From NCBI GenBank assembly GCA_938743325.2, contig OW568880.1, forward strand, positions 62,001 to 126,000: a stretch of DNA of 64,000 nucleotides. Direction: 5' to 3'. The DNA is from Pycnococcus provasolii. Lineage: Eukaryota > Chlorophyta > Pseudoscourfieldiophyceae > Pseudoscourfieldiales > Pycnococcaceae. The position numbers and the translations under genes are program-made. The notes under the pieces are model-generated. The model had not been told where the DNA came from. It did no database searches and saw nothing but the letters and a program-made list of their open reading frames with translations. Below, in pieces: positions 1 to 9,481 of the stretch; position 1 is the stretch's first letter, and every line of letters begins with the position of its first letter.

Positions 1-3000
1 TGCAAAGCAGTCTCCCCCATCAAAACCACATTCGGCATTATTGCACGCTGGATCGCAATATCCGTCTCCACGGTACTCATCTGGACATCCGGGCGCGCAC
101 ATGGGAGGTGGAGGGGGTGACACCGGCGTCATCGGTGGTGGCGGCGATACGCAGTCTCCCTTATCATAATTGCACTCTGGCGATGCTGCACAGATGGGGT
201 TGCAAATGCCATTGCCAACATCACTTAAGGGGCAACCAGGAGCGCACGAAGGTGGTGGCGGTGGACTTGTTCTCGACGGCGGTTTGGGGGGCGGCGGCGG
301 CGGCGACGGTGGAGGGTTAGGCGATGGCGGCGGCGGCGGCGATGGCATCGACGGCGGCATAGGCGGTGGCGATGGTGCCGACCATGGTGGTGGTGCAGGC
401 GCGAACTCGTCATCGTAAGAAGAATCGTTTCCCCGAGACGCCAGAAAGCCGATTAAAACTCCTGCTGAAACGAGCCACGCCAGGCATGCCAAAGCGGCAA
501 CTAGAAGCTGAATCGCGGAACGATCCTTGTCACCGTCAGTGACCTCCTCGGTACCACCATCCTCGTCGCCACCCTGCTTCAGCCGTGGTTTGCGGACCAT
601 GCGGTAGACTGCATAGGGAGTCGCAACAAAAAATGCGATGGCGACGATGAGAACAAATCCGGTGTATTGAAAGGTGGTGCTGTCCGAGCCCCAGCCTTGC
701 TTCTGCTCTTCCCACACATCGATGCAGCGTCCTCCACCTTTCCAACCGCTTCCAAGCGAGATACGTTGATAGCCGGGTACCTCAGCGTCAATCATGAGTG
801 GCAACTTTCCCTCATTAACGCCAATGCTCGTCCAGTAATTTTCCTCCGTCCACAGCGGATTTTTCCCTTGCACGCGTGATTGTGCCATCATGAATTGTTG
901 CACGTTGTGAGACTTCGGCATGAGCTCGGGTGGATCAGCATTGCTGCAGAGCTGCGAAGTTGCAATCAGACTGAGCACAAAGATCACTCCGGTGCCGATG
1001 AGAAACCTCTTACGGTACATACGAATCTCATCGGTGAGGATCGTCCAGCTCGACCCGAATGCATTTGTAATGCGAAGGTACGTGGCGTACAGCTTTGGCG
1101 AGAACTTGAACAGGGCACTCACGCGAACACCCTTGCTCTTCAGCCTACGAATCGCAAAGCCGTATGCCGCACCCTTCTTGAGAGTGGAGTGGCGCCAGGC
1201 AAGTACACAGGGCATAAACGTCATCACTAAGATGTAGTTGGCAATCACAAGGGCCGCGATGAAGAAGCCCGTGGAGCGCAAAGCGGGTGCTGGAGCTGCG
1301 CAATTGCTTGCAAATGCCGCGGCGGAAGTGAGTGATGTCATGAACATCGCTGATCCAGCGTGCTGGAGGGCAAAGCACAGCGCACTGTCGAAAGCCTCGT
1401 CGGCATTGCCCTGTCCTGTTTCGTCTATGACGACAGAATCCAGATTTTTTCCAGTCTCCACTCGATCGAAGCGCTTCGACGAGCTTTTGTACGACCCAAT
1501 GCCTCCCGAACTTTCCTCCGCCGCAAGTGAGGCGGACCGATTCTCCCTCATCGTGACGATCTGCTTATCCGCGACGATGCGGGCTGTGCGCTCGAACGTC
1601 GCGTACAGCACAAACACGTCGTCAACTCCGATGCCCACGATGACGAATGCGGCAAGGAAGTGAAGGGGGCCTAGCGTGGTGTCACCATATCCGTACGCCA
1701 GTGCGGCCAGGCCCATGGGAAAGCTGATCACGATTTCCAGAACGGCGGCGGTCGCAACGATATTACTTCCGCAGTAGATTCGGATATAGATGGCAACAAG
1801 GAGCAGGCCAACAATCGAGAGCAGAAGGTCCGTTTTCACGACAGACGTCACTTGTAGGTCGTGCAGCGCCGCATTTCCGAAGACGATGTCGACGCGCTCG
1901 CAGAACTTCGCGTTGTCTGAAAGGTAGCACGCTCCCTTCCGCAGCTCGGCGAGAACGTCGCTGTCGAAATCTTTTTTCTTGGCGGCATACCAGATCCGAG
2001 TCATCATCGCCTCTCCCTTCGGCGGTATGCTGGCGTTGTAAGTTTCGTCAAACCACGGTGGGATACCGCCATTGCGCTCTGAGAGCAAACGTGCCGATGC
2101 GTCGAAGGTGGTGGGAGCTTGTCCAGGCACCTGCTCGGGAAAGAAGTTTGGCGTTGCTGTTGTCATGCCGGCGACGAAGCCCTCGCCGGTGGTTTCGACG
2201 AGGTTATATATTTTGTGCTCTGTCCGACGCAGGATTTCAACGGCTGAGCACCGCGTGATATCGCCGCCATCCTTTTCGGTCGTGAGGAAAAGTCGAACTT
2301 CGCGATGCTTGTACACCGGAGGATCTTCGCTTATATCCGAAGGCACGACAGCGCGTCCAACGAGAGGAGCAGTCTGCGCTGGTTCTCCCTCCACTTGCAT
2401 AAGGTGCCGTCTTCCGAGCAGGCTGAAACCCTTGTCGTCCGGCAGCATATCTTCCACCCCCGTGTCGACGGAGAACCCAGCCGCCACTGCCAGGATGATG
2501 CAAAGCAGGGGAAAGGCGCACGATGCGACTAGGCTGATGGACGAGCGTTTGCGCAGAGCCTGCGCGATGCCGAGCACTCGCCCTCCGTATGCCAAACGCG
2601 CTGACTCGAGCTCCTCGAAGATGGCATAGTCGACATCCTCGCGCAAGGACTCCGCGCGCTGTATCTTCGACTCTGACAGCGAGGGTTGTCTCTGTAAGGC
2701 TTGTGTGTTGAAGTTTATCGCCGACGAGCCCACCTCCACGTCCGCTGTATCGCCGTGCTGCGCCGTTGTTGTTGTGTTTGCGTCGGGAGGAGGAGAGTTG
2801 AACGAGGAGTTGAACGCGAGGGTTGGTGCCGAAGGAACTTCAGCTTGCTGCATGGAAGGTGGCGGCGGCACGGTTGCCTTCAAGGAAGCGGCCACCGGCG
2901 GGTCCCCACCACCACCGCCACCACCGCCGCCAGCGACGATCGCATCTTGCATGCGCAAGAAACGCCGACGCTGCATATTGTTCATGGGCGGTTTCATTTC

Positions 3001-3171
3001 CAGCAGATCTTCCTCTGTGATTTCAAGAAGGTCAACGGCGGAGCGCACGCCCAGTGACTGCAATGATGACGAGAACTGCGACAAGTGGAATTCAAGGAGC
3101 CACTGCCCTAACCCTTCCTCCCCCACGGAGGAGGAGGGCATGGCCGAGGGCGGTGATGGCGTGCCCATCAT
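1..3171 (-). CDS. Dispatched/Patched-like RND membrane protein with SAM domain and LNR repeats (C-terminus cut by window edge)
   Basis: The frame is open from ATG at 3171 to the left edge (1057 codons, no stop), so the C-terminus lies outside the window. An in-frame stop precedes this ATG. Residues about 20-75 form a SAM domain (core LGQWLLEFHLSQF, then LLEITEEDLLEM). A first membrane segment at about 210-235 is followed by an extracytoplasmic loop. A sterol-sensing/RND bundle then carries the hallmark GIGVDDVF at about 510, matching the GxxxDD motif of Dispatched and Patched proteins. Later membrane segments follow (for example FLIGTGVIFVLSLIA), then a proline-rich linker. Two Lin-12/Notch repeats close the visible part, at residues 976-1007 and 1025-1055; each has six cysteines and ends in the NYDKGDC or GFDGGDC calcium-site pattern. 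RND proteins of this family move lipids or lipid-linked ligands across membranes. The SAM plus LNR combination is unusual. Substrate unknown. Confidence 0.8.
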   Translation of the reverse strand, partial: MMGTPSPPSAMPSSSVGEEGLGQWLLEFHLSQFSSSLQSLGVRSAVDLLEITEEDLLEMKPPMNNMQRRRFLRMQDAIVAGGGGGGGGGDPPVAASLKATVPPPPSMQQAEVPSAPTLAFNSSFNSPPPDANTTTTAQHGDTADVEVGSSAINFNTQALQRQPSLSESKIQRAESLREDVDYAIFEELESARLAYGGRVLGIAQALRKRSSISLVASCAFPLLCIILAVAAGFSVDTGVEDMLPDDKGFSLLGRRHLMQVEGEPAQTAPLVGRAVVPSDISEDPPVYKHREVRLFLTTEKDGGDITRCSAVEILRRTEHKIYNLVETTGEGFVAGMTTATPNFFPEQVPGQAPTTFDASARLLSERNGGIPPWFDETYNASIPPKGEAMMTRIWYAAKKKDFDSDVLAELRKGACYLSDNAKFCERVDIVFGNAALHDLQVTSVVKTDLLLSIVGLLLVAIYIRIYCGSNIVATAAVLEIVISFPMGLAALAYGYGDTTLGPLHFLAAFVIVGIGVDDVFVLYATFERTARIVADKQIVTMRENRSASLAAEESSGGIGSYKSSSKRFDRVETGKNLDSVVIDETGQGNADEAFDSALCFALQHAGSAMFMTSLTSAAAFASNCAAPAPALRSTGFFIAALVIANYILVMTFMPCVLAWRHSTLKKGAAYGFAIRRLKSKGVRVSALFKFSPKLYATYLRITNAFGSSWTILTDEIRMYRKRFLIGTGVIFVLSLIATSQLCSNADPPELMPKSHNVQQFMMAQSRVQGKNPLWTEENYWTSIGVNEGKLPLMIDAEVPGYQRISLGSGWKGGGRCIDVWEEQKQGWGSDSTTFQYTGFVLIVAIAFFVATPYAVYRMVRKPRLKQGGDEDGGTEEVTDGDKDRSAIQLLVAALACLAWLVSAGVLIGFLASRGNDSSYDDEFAPAPPPWSAPSPPPMPPSMPSPPPPPSPNPPPSPPPPPPKPPSRTSPPPPPSCAPGCPLSDVGNGICNPICAASPECNYDKGDCVSPPPPMTPVSPPPPPMCAPGCPDEYRGDGYCDPACNNAECGFDGGDCFA

Positions 3172-3768
3172 CACAAGTGATGGGAGTGGTGAGAAGAGAG
3201 GGCTCCCAGAGGCCGGGGGAGAAATATAGAATTCAGAACGAAAGAGTTTTTTGCCCCGTGTCAACCCGCATCATCCCTCCCTTGCGTTCAGATCGACCAA
3301 TAAGGTGGCCTTGCAGCTTTCCACCCCTCCCGGCCCCTCAGGTCTTTTCGCCGCCTCGCAATCCTGTTTTTCTTGTATTTCTTTCATACCACTACCCCCA
3401 CCCTACCCTACGTCAAATCTGAAGATCTTCAATGCCAGTAGTGAAAGTGTCGTTAGGCATAAGCGCGAAGTTGCGCATGAGCTTCTCGATTCTAACCCTA
3501 ACCCTACAGAGATCCGCTAAATTTAGAGTGGGCTATTCAATCGAAGTTTGACGTCGTGCAGGTAAATTCCGTGTTTAGTGCCGTTCTCCCCCCCCCCCCA
3601 GGGCCCCCATCTTTTTCAAATATTGTTCGTCATTCAATGGCGTCGTCGTTCTCGTCGTCTGACGCCGAGAACGACGACGCGCGCGCAGATGTTGAAGCTC
3701 AAAGGGCGACTGGTTTCTGCAACGACGCTACAGGGTTACCTGAACTGCATGCGCACCTCGTCATACTT
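3172..3768. other. 5' flank of the RND gene, no gene seen
   Basis: No convincing coding sequence. It holds a short telomere-like stretch (CTAACCCTAACCCTAC) at 3492-3507, a C-rich run near 3588-3600, and the start of a repeat-bearing block. A reading frame crossing 3556-4284 runs through the palindromic array and looks accidental in its first half. Confidence 0.5.
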
Positions 3769-3957
3769 TTGCACGGGAGCTCCCGGGAGCTCCCGGGAGC
3801 CGGAGACCCCCTGGGAGCTCCCGGGAGAGGGGTCGGAGCTCCCGGGAGCTCCCAAAACCGGGGTTTGGGAGACCCCGGGAGCTTTGGAGCTCCCGGGAGA
3901 CCCCTCTGGAGACCCCCTCTCCGGCCTGGAGCTCCCAGGAGACCCCCTCTCCATGAA
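3769..3957. repeat. GC-rich palindromic array, core GGGAGCTCCC
   Basis: About 190 bp made largely of the self-complementary unit CCCGGGAGCTCCCGGG and shorter variants. GAGCTCCC occurs seven times, mixed with GGAGACCCC and GAGACCCCCT. The array can fold on itself at many points. Its left flank (TCATACTTTTGCACGGG) and right flank (GTGTGTATTGCTTATT) resemble those of the array at 28941-29180, whose core is different (GGGACGTCCC). This suggests a related element family with exchanged cores. Confidence 0.8.
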
Positions 3958-3959
3958 GT

Positions 3960-4610
3960 GTGTATTGCTTATTTGTGCATGCAGAAGAGCAGGCGATTGG
4001 TGGATAAGCCATATGGCGAGGCAGAGCTAGAGAAGGTAAGGTCAACGACTGAGACATACATGGACAAGGTTATGGTCTTGGCAGATTATCAGAAATCTCG
4101 ATTCAATTATCCGAAGCACTGTTGCTTGAGGCATTATAGCACCGGTATTGAGTACTATGGTTCCCCTCAGAATTGGGATACGCAAACATCAGAAAATTTG
4201 CACACAGTGGTTAAGCGCGTGGGAAGGCGTCTGAAATCAACGAAGAATCTAGTAGGAGAGATGCGGCGCCAGAATACCGCATGAGCAGGTCTCTGACTTG
4301 CAAGTCAGTGCAAGGCGTCGGTGCAAGGATCACCCGTGGATATGCGTGGATTTTCAGTTCGTCGAGGCAGTCCTTTCGCCCGCCGCCCCAGAACACGACG
4401 GGAATGTGTGTAGCAATTCCTCCTTTCGTGCACCTGAGCATCATCAACGCACCCCACGGCACACCTCTGACCGAGGCCTCCTTTTCGTGTTTCGCACCGA
4501 ACGGAAACGGGAAACAGTCTTCGCTCTCAAGGAACGACACCATGTCCTTGTGCCGATTCAGCTTTGCGAACTTTGCCTCGCGCGTCGGCGCGGGCCCGGC
4601 CTTAAACTGA
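3960..4610 (+). pseudogene. Remnant of a DNA-transposon transposase (Plavaka/CACTA-like C-terminal part)
   Basis: The frame ending at 4284 encodes a stretch in the style NYPKHCCLRHYSTGIEYYGS, then QNWDTQTSENLHTVVKRVGR and an EMRRQ tail. This resembles the conserved block of Plavaka-type transposases: a conserved H..H, a GTPDN-like turn, a TE..E..H motif and a QM tail. A different frame from 4281 to 4610 (SIINAPHGTPLTEASFSC onward) may be its next part. The N-terminus, DDE core and terminal repeats were not found, so this is a decayed fragment. It follows directly on the palindromic array. The family assignment is from remembered motif shape and is tentative. Confidence 0.45.
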
Positions 4611-4845
4611 AAAAGGGCCCGGGCCGCTAAACTCTGGACAAGAAGTTTGGTTCAACGATGGTTACCCTACCAACCCATGCCTGACAGTGAAAAAAGCCCC
4701 GGTCCGGGGACCATGTGATTTTGCGAAATTATTCTCAAATTCCCCCTCCCCTCCCTCTCCTGTTTTCTCGTCGGAATCGGCCCCTTTTATTCTCGGCCCC
4801 GCGTTGACGCCAACGCGGATTCCAAAAGCAAAAGTTCCAAGAACG

Positions 4846-7095
4846 ATGGACGCGTCCGCGCTGCTCGGCAGCGACCCGCACGACGACGACAACGAGATGT
4901 CGCACCTGCTCCTACTCGAGGAGGGAAACGCCAGCAGCGCAGCACGTGCGCGCTCGGCGTCTCACGCTCACGCCTCGGGGCGTGCTCCACCGGGGGTCTC
5001 TCCCGGGGCCCCGTTTGACGAGGATGCGACGTGGATTGAAGCGCGCGGTGTGCGCCGGGACAGATTTCTCAACGCCGTGCACCACTATTTCGCAGAGAAG
5101 GGGCTAAACCACGCGCTTCTCGCAAGGTTCCTCAACACCCTCACGCTCGCCTTCAGCCTCGGGTTCTCGGCACTCATACTGCTCTACATCGACTGGGGAG
5201 CCATCGTCGGAGAACGCGCGTACGACGCGTGCGCGCGCTTTGCCACGCATTCGCAGGAGACGCCGGCGCAGGCGTGCGACGCCGTCAAACTGGGGTATCT
5301 GCACCACGCGCCGTTGAGACGCCTGTCGTCCGCCATGGCAACGCTCGCCATCGCGTATCTTGCAGCCGCTGGCGCGTACGTGCTGTGGAGCGCGAGGCAC
5401 TTTGTGCGCGACGTGCACGCGCTGCTTCGCATTCGACAGTTCTTCGTGCGTTGGCTCGGCCTGCCCGATGCAGCGCTCGAGCAAGGACGCGTCACGTGGG
5501 CGCATGTGCTTAAGCGGCTTGTCGCCGTTCACCGCAGCCACGCACACCAGGGACTCAGCGAGCTCGACGTGGTGAACTGCATCATGCGAAAGGACAACTT
5601 TCTCATCGCGCTCGTCAACGGAGGCGCGATGCCGACGAGCAGCCTCGGCGAGTGCGTGCGCGGCGCAACGTCACGGCTTTCCGCAAAGGTGGCAGCAGCC
5701 TTGCGCGGCGGTCGAGGCTCGAGGCCAACGGCGGCGGGAAGTCAGACGCATCGCGGCTTGGGTGCCGAGGATGATTACTTCGATGGCATGGAGCTAATGC
5801 TCGCGGAGACCGCGCCGCCGGCGCCAGACAGCAACGCATCGTCGTCCGAAGACACGTCCAAGCGGTGGCAGCACGGCGGCACGGCAGTTGGCCCCTCCGT
5901 GCTCCTCACAAAGGCAATCACGTGGAATCTGTATTGGTGCCTGCTCGACCCGATGTTTGACGACGCGACGATGCGCGTCAAGTCCGATTTCCTGCGGGAT
6001 GTCGATGGACTGCGCAAGCGATTTCGGTACGCCGCGATGCTCAACCTGTGCTTCGCGCCATTCACCGCCGCAAGCTTGTTTCTGCACTACGCCATGAAGC
6101 ACGCCGAGCACTTCTACAGCAACCCCAATGCGATCGTGAGCAATCGCGGCTGGTCGGAGGTGGCTCTTTGGAAGTTTCGACTGTACAACGAGGTGGACCA
6201 CATTTTCGCACGACGGTGCGCGAGGGCCCACAAGCCCGCGAGCGAGTACGTCAGCCAGTTCCCCAGCCCGATGATGTCGATCGCCATGAAGTTTGTCAGC
6301 TTCGTTGTCGGCAGCTTCGCCGCACTTCTCATCGTGCTCACCTTCATCGACGACTCGATCCTCGAGGTGCACCTTCTCGGCCGCACGATGCTTTGGTACG
6401 CCGCGGTGTTCGGCGTCGTGCTCACGATCAGCCGCAGTCTGTCGAGCGATGAGGACGCGTACATGGACCCGGCGAAGAAGCTGCACGAGGTGACACGGCA
6501 CACGTACTACGCTCCCGCGAGCTGGGCGAGCGCGGGCGCCGCGGTGTCGTCTGGAGGTGGCGACGGAGGCGTCGCGTCGGAGTTTGGTCAGTTCGACGTT
6601 GCTCACAGCCGCGCAGTTCTTGCGGAATTTGAGCGATTCTTCAAGTTCAAGTCCCTGCTTTTCATCGAGGAGCTCGCGGGCGTGATCCTAGCACCGTACT
6701 TGCTCTACTTCGTGCTTCCCGAGCTGTCGGATGACATTCTGTCGTTTCTGCGCAGCCACGTGAAGCACACGGGTCGCGTCGGCGACGTGTGTTCGCACGC
6801 GTCTTTCGACCTGAGCGCGTCTGTCGACGACATGGTTGCTCGCGGCAAGGTTGAGAAATCTGTCATCGCATTCTACGCGCAGCACCCGCTCCCTCAAAAC
6901 GGAGACGCTCTCGACAGTCGTGAGGTTCTGTGCGAGAGCCTGCTCCGTCGAGCTCGCGAGGGTTTGGCGCCGCGCAGGACGAGGGAGCAAGGCCCGGCCG
7001 ATGGCCCTGCCGCGCCTGTATCCACCCCTCGCGAGTGGGAGGTGGTGGACTTGCTTGAGAGCCACCACCAGCAGCACATGAACAACAACGAGTAA
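4846..7095 (+). CDS. ATG9: Autophagy protein ATG9 (phospholipid scramblase)
   Basis: Predicted 749-residue multi-pass membrane protein. ATG9 is the only conserved transmembrane core autophagy protein. It travels on Golgi/endosome-derived vesicles that seed the phagophore and scrambles lipids. Membrane segments are visible at about 98-117, 160-183, 395-417, 477-507, 515-532 and 603-627. Family signatures include NFLIALVNGGAM, then NLYWCLLDPMFDD at about 360, the NEVDHIFARR stretch, and FIEELAGVILAPYLLYF near 605. The acidic N-terminus (LLGSDPHDDDNEMSHLLLLEE) resembles ATG9 sorting signals. I chose the ATG at 4846 because residues encoded by the upstream in-frame ATG (4687) look like untranslated leader. 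A UGUAA signal (7103-7107) lies just after the stop. A single exon. Confidence 0.93.
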   Translation: MDASALLGSDPHDDDNEMSHLLLLEEGNASSAARARSASHAHASGRAPPGVSPGAPFDEDATWIEARGVRRDRFLNAVHHYFAEKGLNHALLARFLNTLTLAFSLGFSALILLYIDWGAIVGERAYDACARFATHSQETPAQACDAVKLGYLHHAPLRRLSSAMATLAIAYLAAAGAYVLWSARHFVRDVHALLRIRQFFVRWLGLPDAALEQGRVTWAHVLKRLVAVHRSHAHQGLSELDVVNCIMRKDNFLIALVNGGAMPTSSLGECVRGATSRLSAKVAAALRGGRGSRPTAAGSQTHRGLGAEDDYFDGMELMLAETAPPAPDSNASSSEDTSKRWQHGGTAVGPSVLLTKAITWNLYWCLLDPMFDDATMRVKSDFLRDVDGLRKRFRYAAMLNLCFAPFTAASLFLHYAMKHAEHFYSNPNAIVSNRGWSEVALWKFRLYNEVDHIFARRCARAHKPASEYVSQFPSPMMSIAMKFVSFVVGSFAALLIVLTFIDDSILEVHLLGRTMLWYAAVFGVVLTISRSLSSDEDAYMDPAKKLHEVTRHTYYAPASWASAGAAVSSGGGDGGVASEFGQFDVAHSRAVLAEFERFFKFKSLLFIEELAGVILAPYLLYFVLPELSDDILSFLRSHVKHTGRVGDVCSHASFDLSASVDDMVARGKVEKSVIAFYAQHPLPQNGDALDSREVLCESLLRRAREGLAPRRTREQGPADGPAAPVSTPREWEVVDLLESHHQQHMNNNE

Positions 7096-7224
7096 AATTC
7101 AGTGTAACTCTAGGGTAGACTATCCACCCCTGCCTGTGTCGCGCGTCACGTGACATCTTAACTACTTTTCTAACACACAAGGGAAAGGGAACCAGGAAAC
7201 ACACACACAAAGGACACACACAAC

Positions 7225-7242
7225 GACAATGGAGGATCCCCG
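7225..7242 (+). promoter_or_regulatory. GGATCCCC promoter-type motif upstream of the WAPL-like gene
   Basis: GACAATGGAGGATCCCCG lies about 155 nt before the ATG at 7398. Near-identical motifs occur at 38935-38951 and 44445-44462, and a looser one at 40526-40541, each 127-134 nt from a start codon. The function is inferred only from position and recurrence. Confidence 0.4.
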
Positions 7243-7397
7243 CTCTGAACGGAGCCATTCCTTCGCGTTCCGCCTTTCCTTTTTCACTTGGGATTTCCTT
7301 TCCCGCCCGGGCAGCCGGGAATCCCGGGATTCGTTTCCGCCCCGTGTTCTCTCCCCTGGGCCTCGGGCTCCCTCCCTCCGTGTCACTTCACTTCACC

Positions 7398-9332
7398 ATG
7401 CCCGTCAGGTGGAGCGACTCCGTCGGTGAAGATGCTTCACCTTCACCTCGTAAGTCACTAAAGCGCACATCAATGTCCTCTCACCCGCCGCCAGCAGCAG
7501 CTTTTTCTCCTTCAGGTGAAAGTCCACTGGGTAGGGGCGGCGTCTCGCTCTACACGACCATCGACGAGGGGGAACGACAAAGCATGCTTGACGATATCGA
7601 GTACGCGCTCGACGGATGCCAAACGGCTTCGCAGAAACCTATGGACCCTAGGACCGCGTGCCGACTCGCGGCGCTCGTCGCGAAGCCGCCGGTGCGCGCC
7701 GTCATACGAACGGAACACGACCTGCTCGTCGACGTCGCCGCGGCGGCGTGCTCTTGGGCACACGACAAGACGCACGCGACGAGATTCGCTTCAGCAAGCC
7801 TGCTCGCTAGCCTATGCGTATCCGACGGCGACGCCGCGGCGTTCAGCGAGCAGCAGCGCGCCTCGGACGTCGCGCGCGCGTTCGCCGGCGTCGTCGGCGC
7901 AGGGCCCGTGTGCACGGGCGGAGGAGGCGACGCCGAGGCCGAAGCGCGAGAGCCGCTCTCAGGCGTGCTCGCACGAGCGAGGAAGGATAAACTGCTCGCG
8001 GCGGTGGGTGGACACGAGTGGCGCCGACCGCCGCCGACGGGTCGCGCGAATGCAGCCCTACGTCTCGACGCCGATCCACGCGCGTATGCGCTCGCATGCC
8101 TCGAGCGCCTGCTCGCACCGACGAGTCAGAGTGCCGCTCGTCAGGCGGCATCCAACGGAATCAAGGAGGCGGTGCGAAGCGACGTAAATCTCGGATTGCT
8201 GCGCGCCTTGCTTTCTCTGATCGCCATCAGCCGAGACGGGCTTGAGCCGCGAAGCGACGCATGGACGACGACGATGCTGCTGCGCGGTGCACTGCGCGCT
8301 CTTGTCGAGCTCACGTTCGTCGACCACGACGTCGTGTCGAAGCTCTGGAGCGACGACGAGACGGAAGCTCGCAAGCTCATTTGGTCCGTGCTAAGTGGAT
8401 CACACGCATTCGCCAAACCTCGCGTACACCGCCCCGCGGGAGGCGGGTTTGCGCACGTCGAGGCGAGCCTTCTCCGCGACGGGAGCCTGACTGGCGAGGT
8501 GTATCAGGAGGCGACGAAGCTGCTGATCAATGTCACGCAGGCGAGCGCAGACGCGTGCGAGGAAAGCGTCACGTCGCACCACGCGCTTACCCACGCGCTC
8601 GAGGTAGTGGCGGCTTGCTGCTCGTGCGCGGATGAACACGGTAGCAAGATCTCGCCTCGTGAGGATACGATTGAGGTAATGAAGATGGCGCTTTGCCTTC
8701 TCGTAAATCTGCTGGAGAGCTCGAGCCGCGCTCGATTTTTATTCACATGTGGCAGTGACGAGGCTCGCTCTGTGGCAATCCTTGTCACAGACGCCACGAA
8801 GGTGCCATCGTCCAAAGAGCGCAAATTCTCTCAACTCTCGCCAACGGACTTTCTGTGTGCTCTCGTTTGGAACGACGATGACGAAAACGCTGCAAATGGC
8901 GGTGGTGGCGATGACGACGAGTACAACAACGCGGGAGCGAATGATGACGTCGTGACGGCAGCTGACCTCGAGCGCACGGAGCGCGTGAGCCAGCTGTGTA
9001 TCGTGCAGATGTACGCGGCGCTTGCTTTGGGCGTTCTCGTCGTGAGCAGCTCATCTTCCGAGCCTCGTCCGCAGGCGCACGGCGCGCGAGCGTCGTCGGA
9101 GGAGGAGGACGCCGCGGCATCTGCGCGTGCACATGCAGCTGTGCTCGCTTCCGTCGATCGCGCCGCCTCAGGATCGAGCCAGGGTGGTGGCGGATGGGTG
9201 CACCTGTCGCGCGTTCTGACCAGCCTACGTGACTTCCACCGTCACACGGGTACGCTGACGGAGTCACAGATGGGCGCGCTCACACATGTCGTGCGGGAGG
9301 TGCGCCGGCGTAGTGAGATGGACGGCATCTGA
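7398..9332 (+). CDS. WAPL: WAPL-like cohesin-release factor
   Basis: Predicted 644 residues from ATG 7398; an upstream in-frame ATG at 7344 adds 18 leader-like residues. WAPL proteins open the cohesin ring with PDS5 to release it from chromatin. The family signature is near the start of the helical domain: MLDDIEYALDGCQ at about 55-70, followed by alternating helices (CRLAALVAKPPVRAVIRTEH and ASLLASLCVSDG) typical of the WAPL armadillo-like fold. An acidic, low-complexity insert (NDDDENAANGGGGDDDEY) interrupts the second half. A UGUAA signal lies at about 9399-9403. The protein is shorter than animal and plant WAPL because little N-terminal extension is present. The call rests on the signature plus fold pattern. 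Confidence 0.72.
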   Translation: MPVRWSDSVGEDASPSPRKSLKRTSMSSHPPPAAAFSPSGESPLGRGGVSLYTTIDEGERQSMLDDIEYALDGCQTASQKPMDPRTACRLAALVAKPPVRAVIRTEHDLLVDVAAAACSWAHDKTHATRFASASLLASLCVSDGDAAAFSEQQRASDVARAFAGVVGAGPVCTGGGGDAEAEAREPLSGVLARARKDKLLAAVGGHEWRRPPPTGRANAALRLDADPRAYALACLERLLAPTSQSAARQAASNGIKEAVRSDVNLGLLRALLSLIAISRDGLEPRSDAWTTTMLLRGALRALVELTFVDHDVVSKLWSDDETEARKLIWSVLSGSHAFAKPRVHRPAGGGFAHVEASLLRDGSLTGEVYQEATKLLINVTQASADACEESVTSHHALTHALEVVAACCSCADEHGSKISPREDTIEVMKMALCLLVNLLESSSRARFLFTCGSDEARSVAILVTDATKVPSSKERKFSQLSPTDFLCALVWNDDDENAANGGGGDDDEYNNAGANDDVVTAADLERTERVSQLCIVQMYAALALGVLVVSSSSSEPRPQAHGARASSEEEDAAASARAHAAVLASVDRAASGSSQGGGGWVHLSRVLTSLRDFHRHTGTLTESQMGALTHVVREVRRRSEMDGI

Positions 9333-9481
9333 ATATTGTGATTATTTTCCATCATTCCTATATAGAAGGATTGATTTGTGTTGTATTTTTTCTGTGTGTG
9401 TAATCACTAATCACTTGTGTTGTTTCTTTGAAGAAAAAAAAGTCTGTTTTACCCAATTTAAAAATCGATACTCGAATTTCT

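Noticed and set aside
1238-2629. Plus-strand frames over the first 3 kb
   Set aside because: They oppose the RND frame that is open for 1057 codons with recognisable domains.
3769-3957. CRISPR array
   Set aside because: Units are contiguous palindromes without unique spacers, and the genome is eukaryotic.
5794-6606. 270-codon minus-strand frame inside ATG9
   Set aside because: Arg/His-rich shadow of ATG9; no motif.
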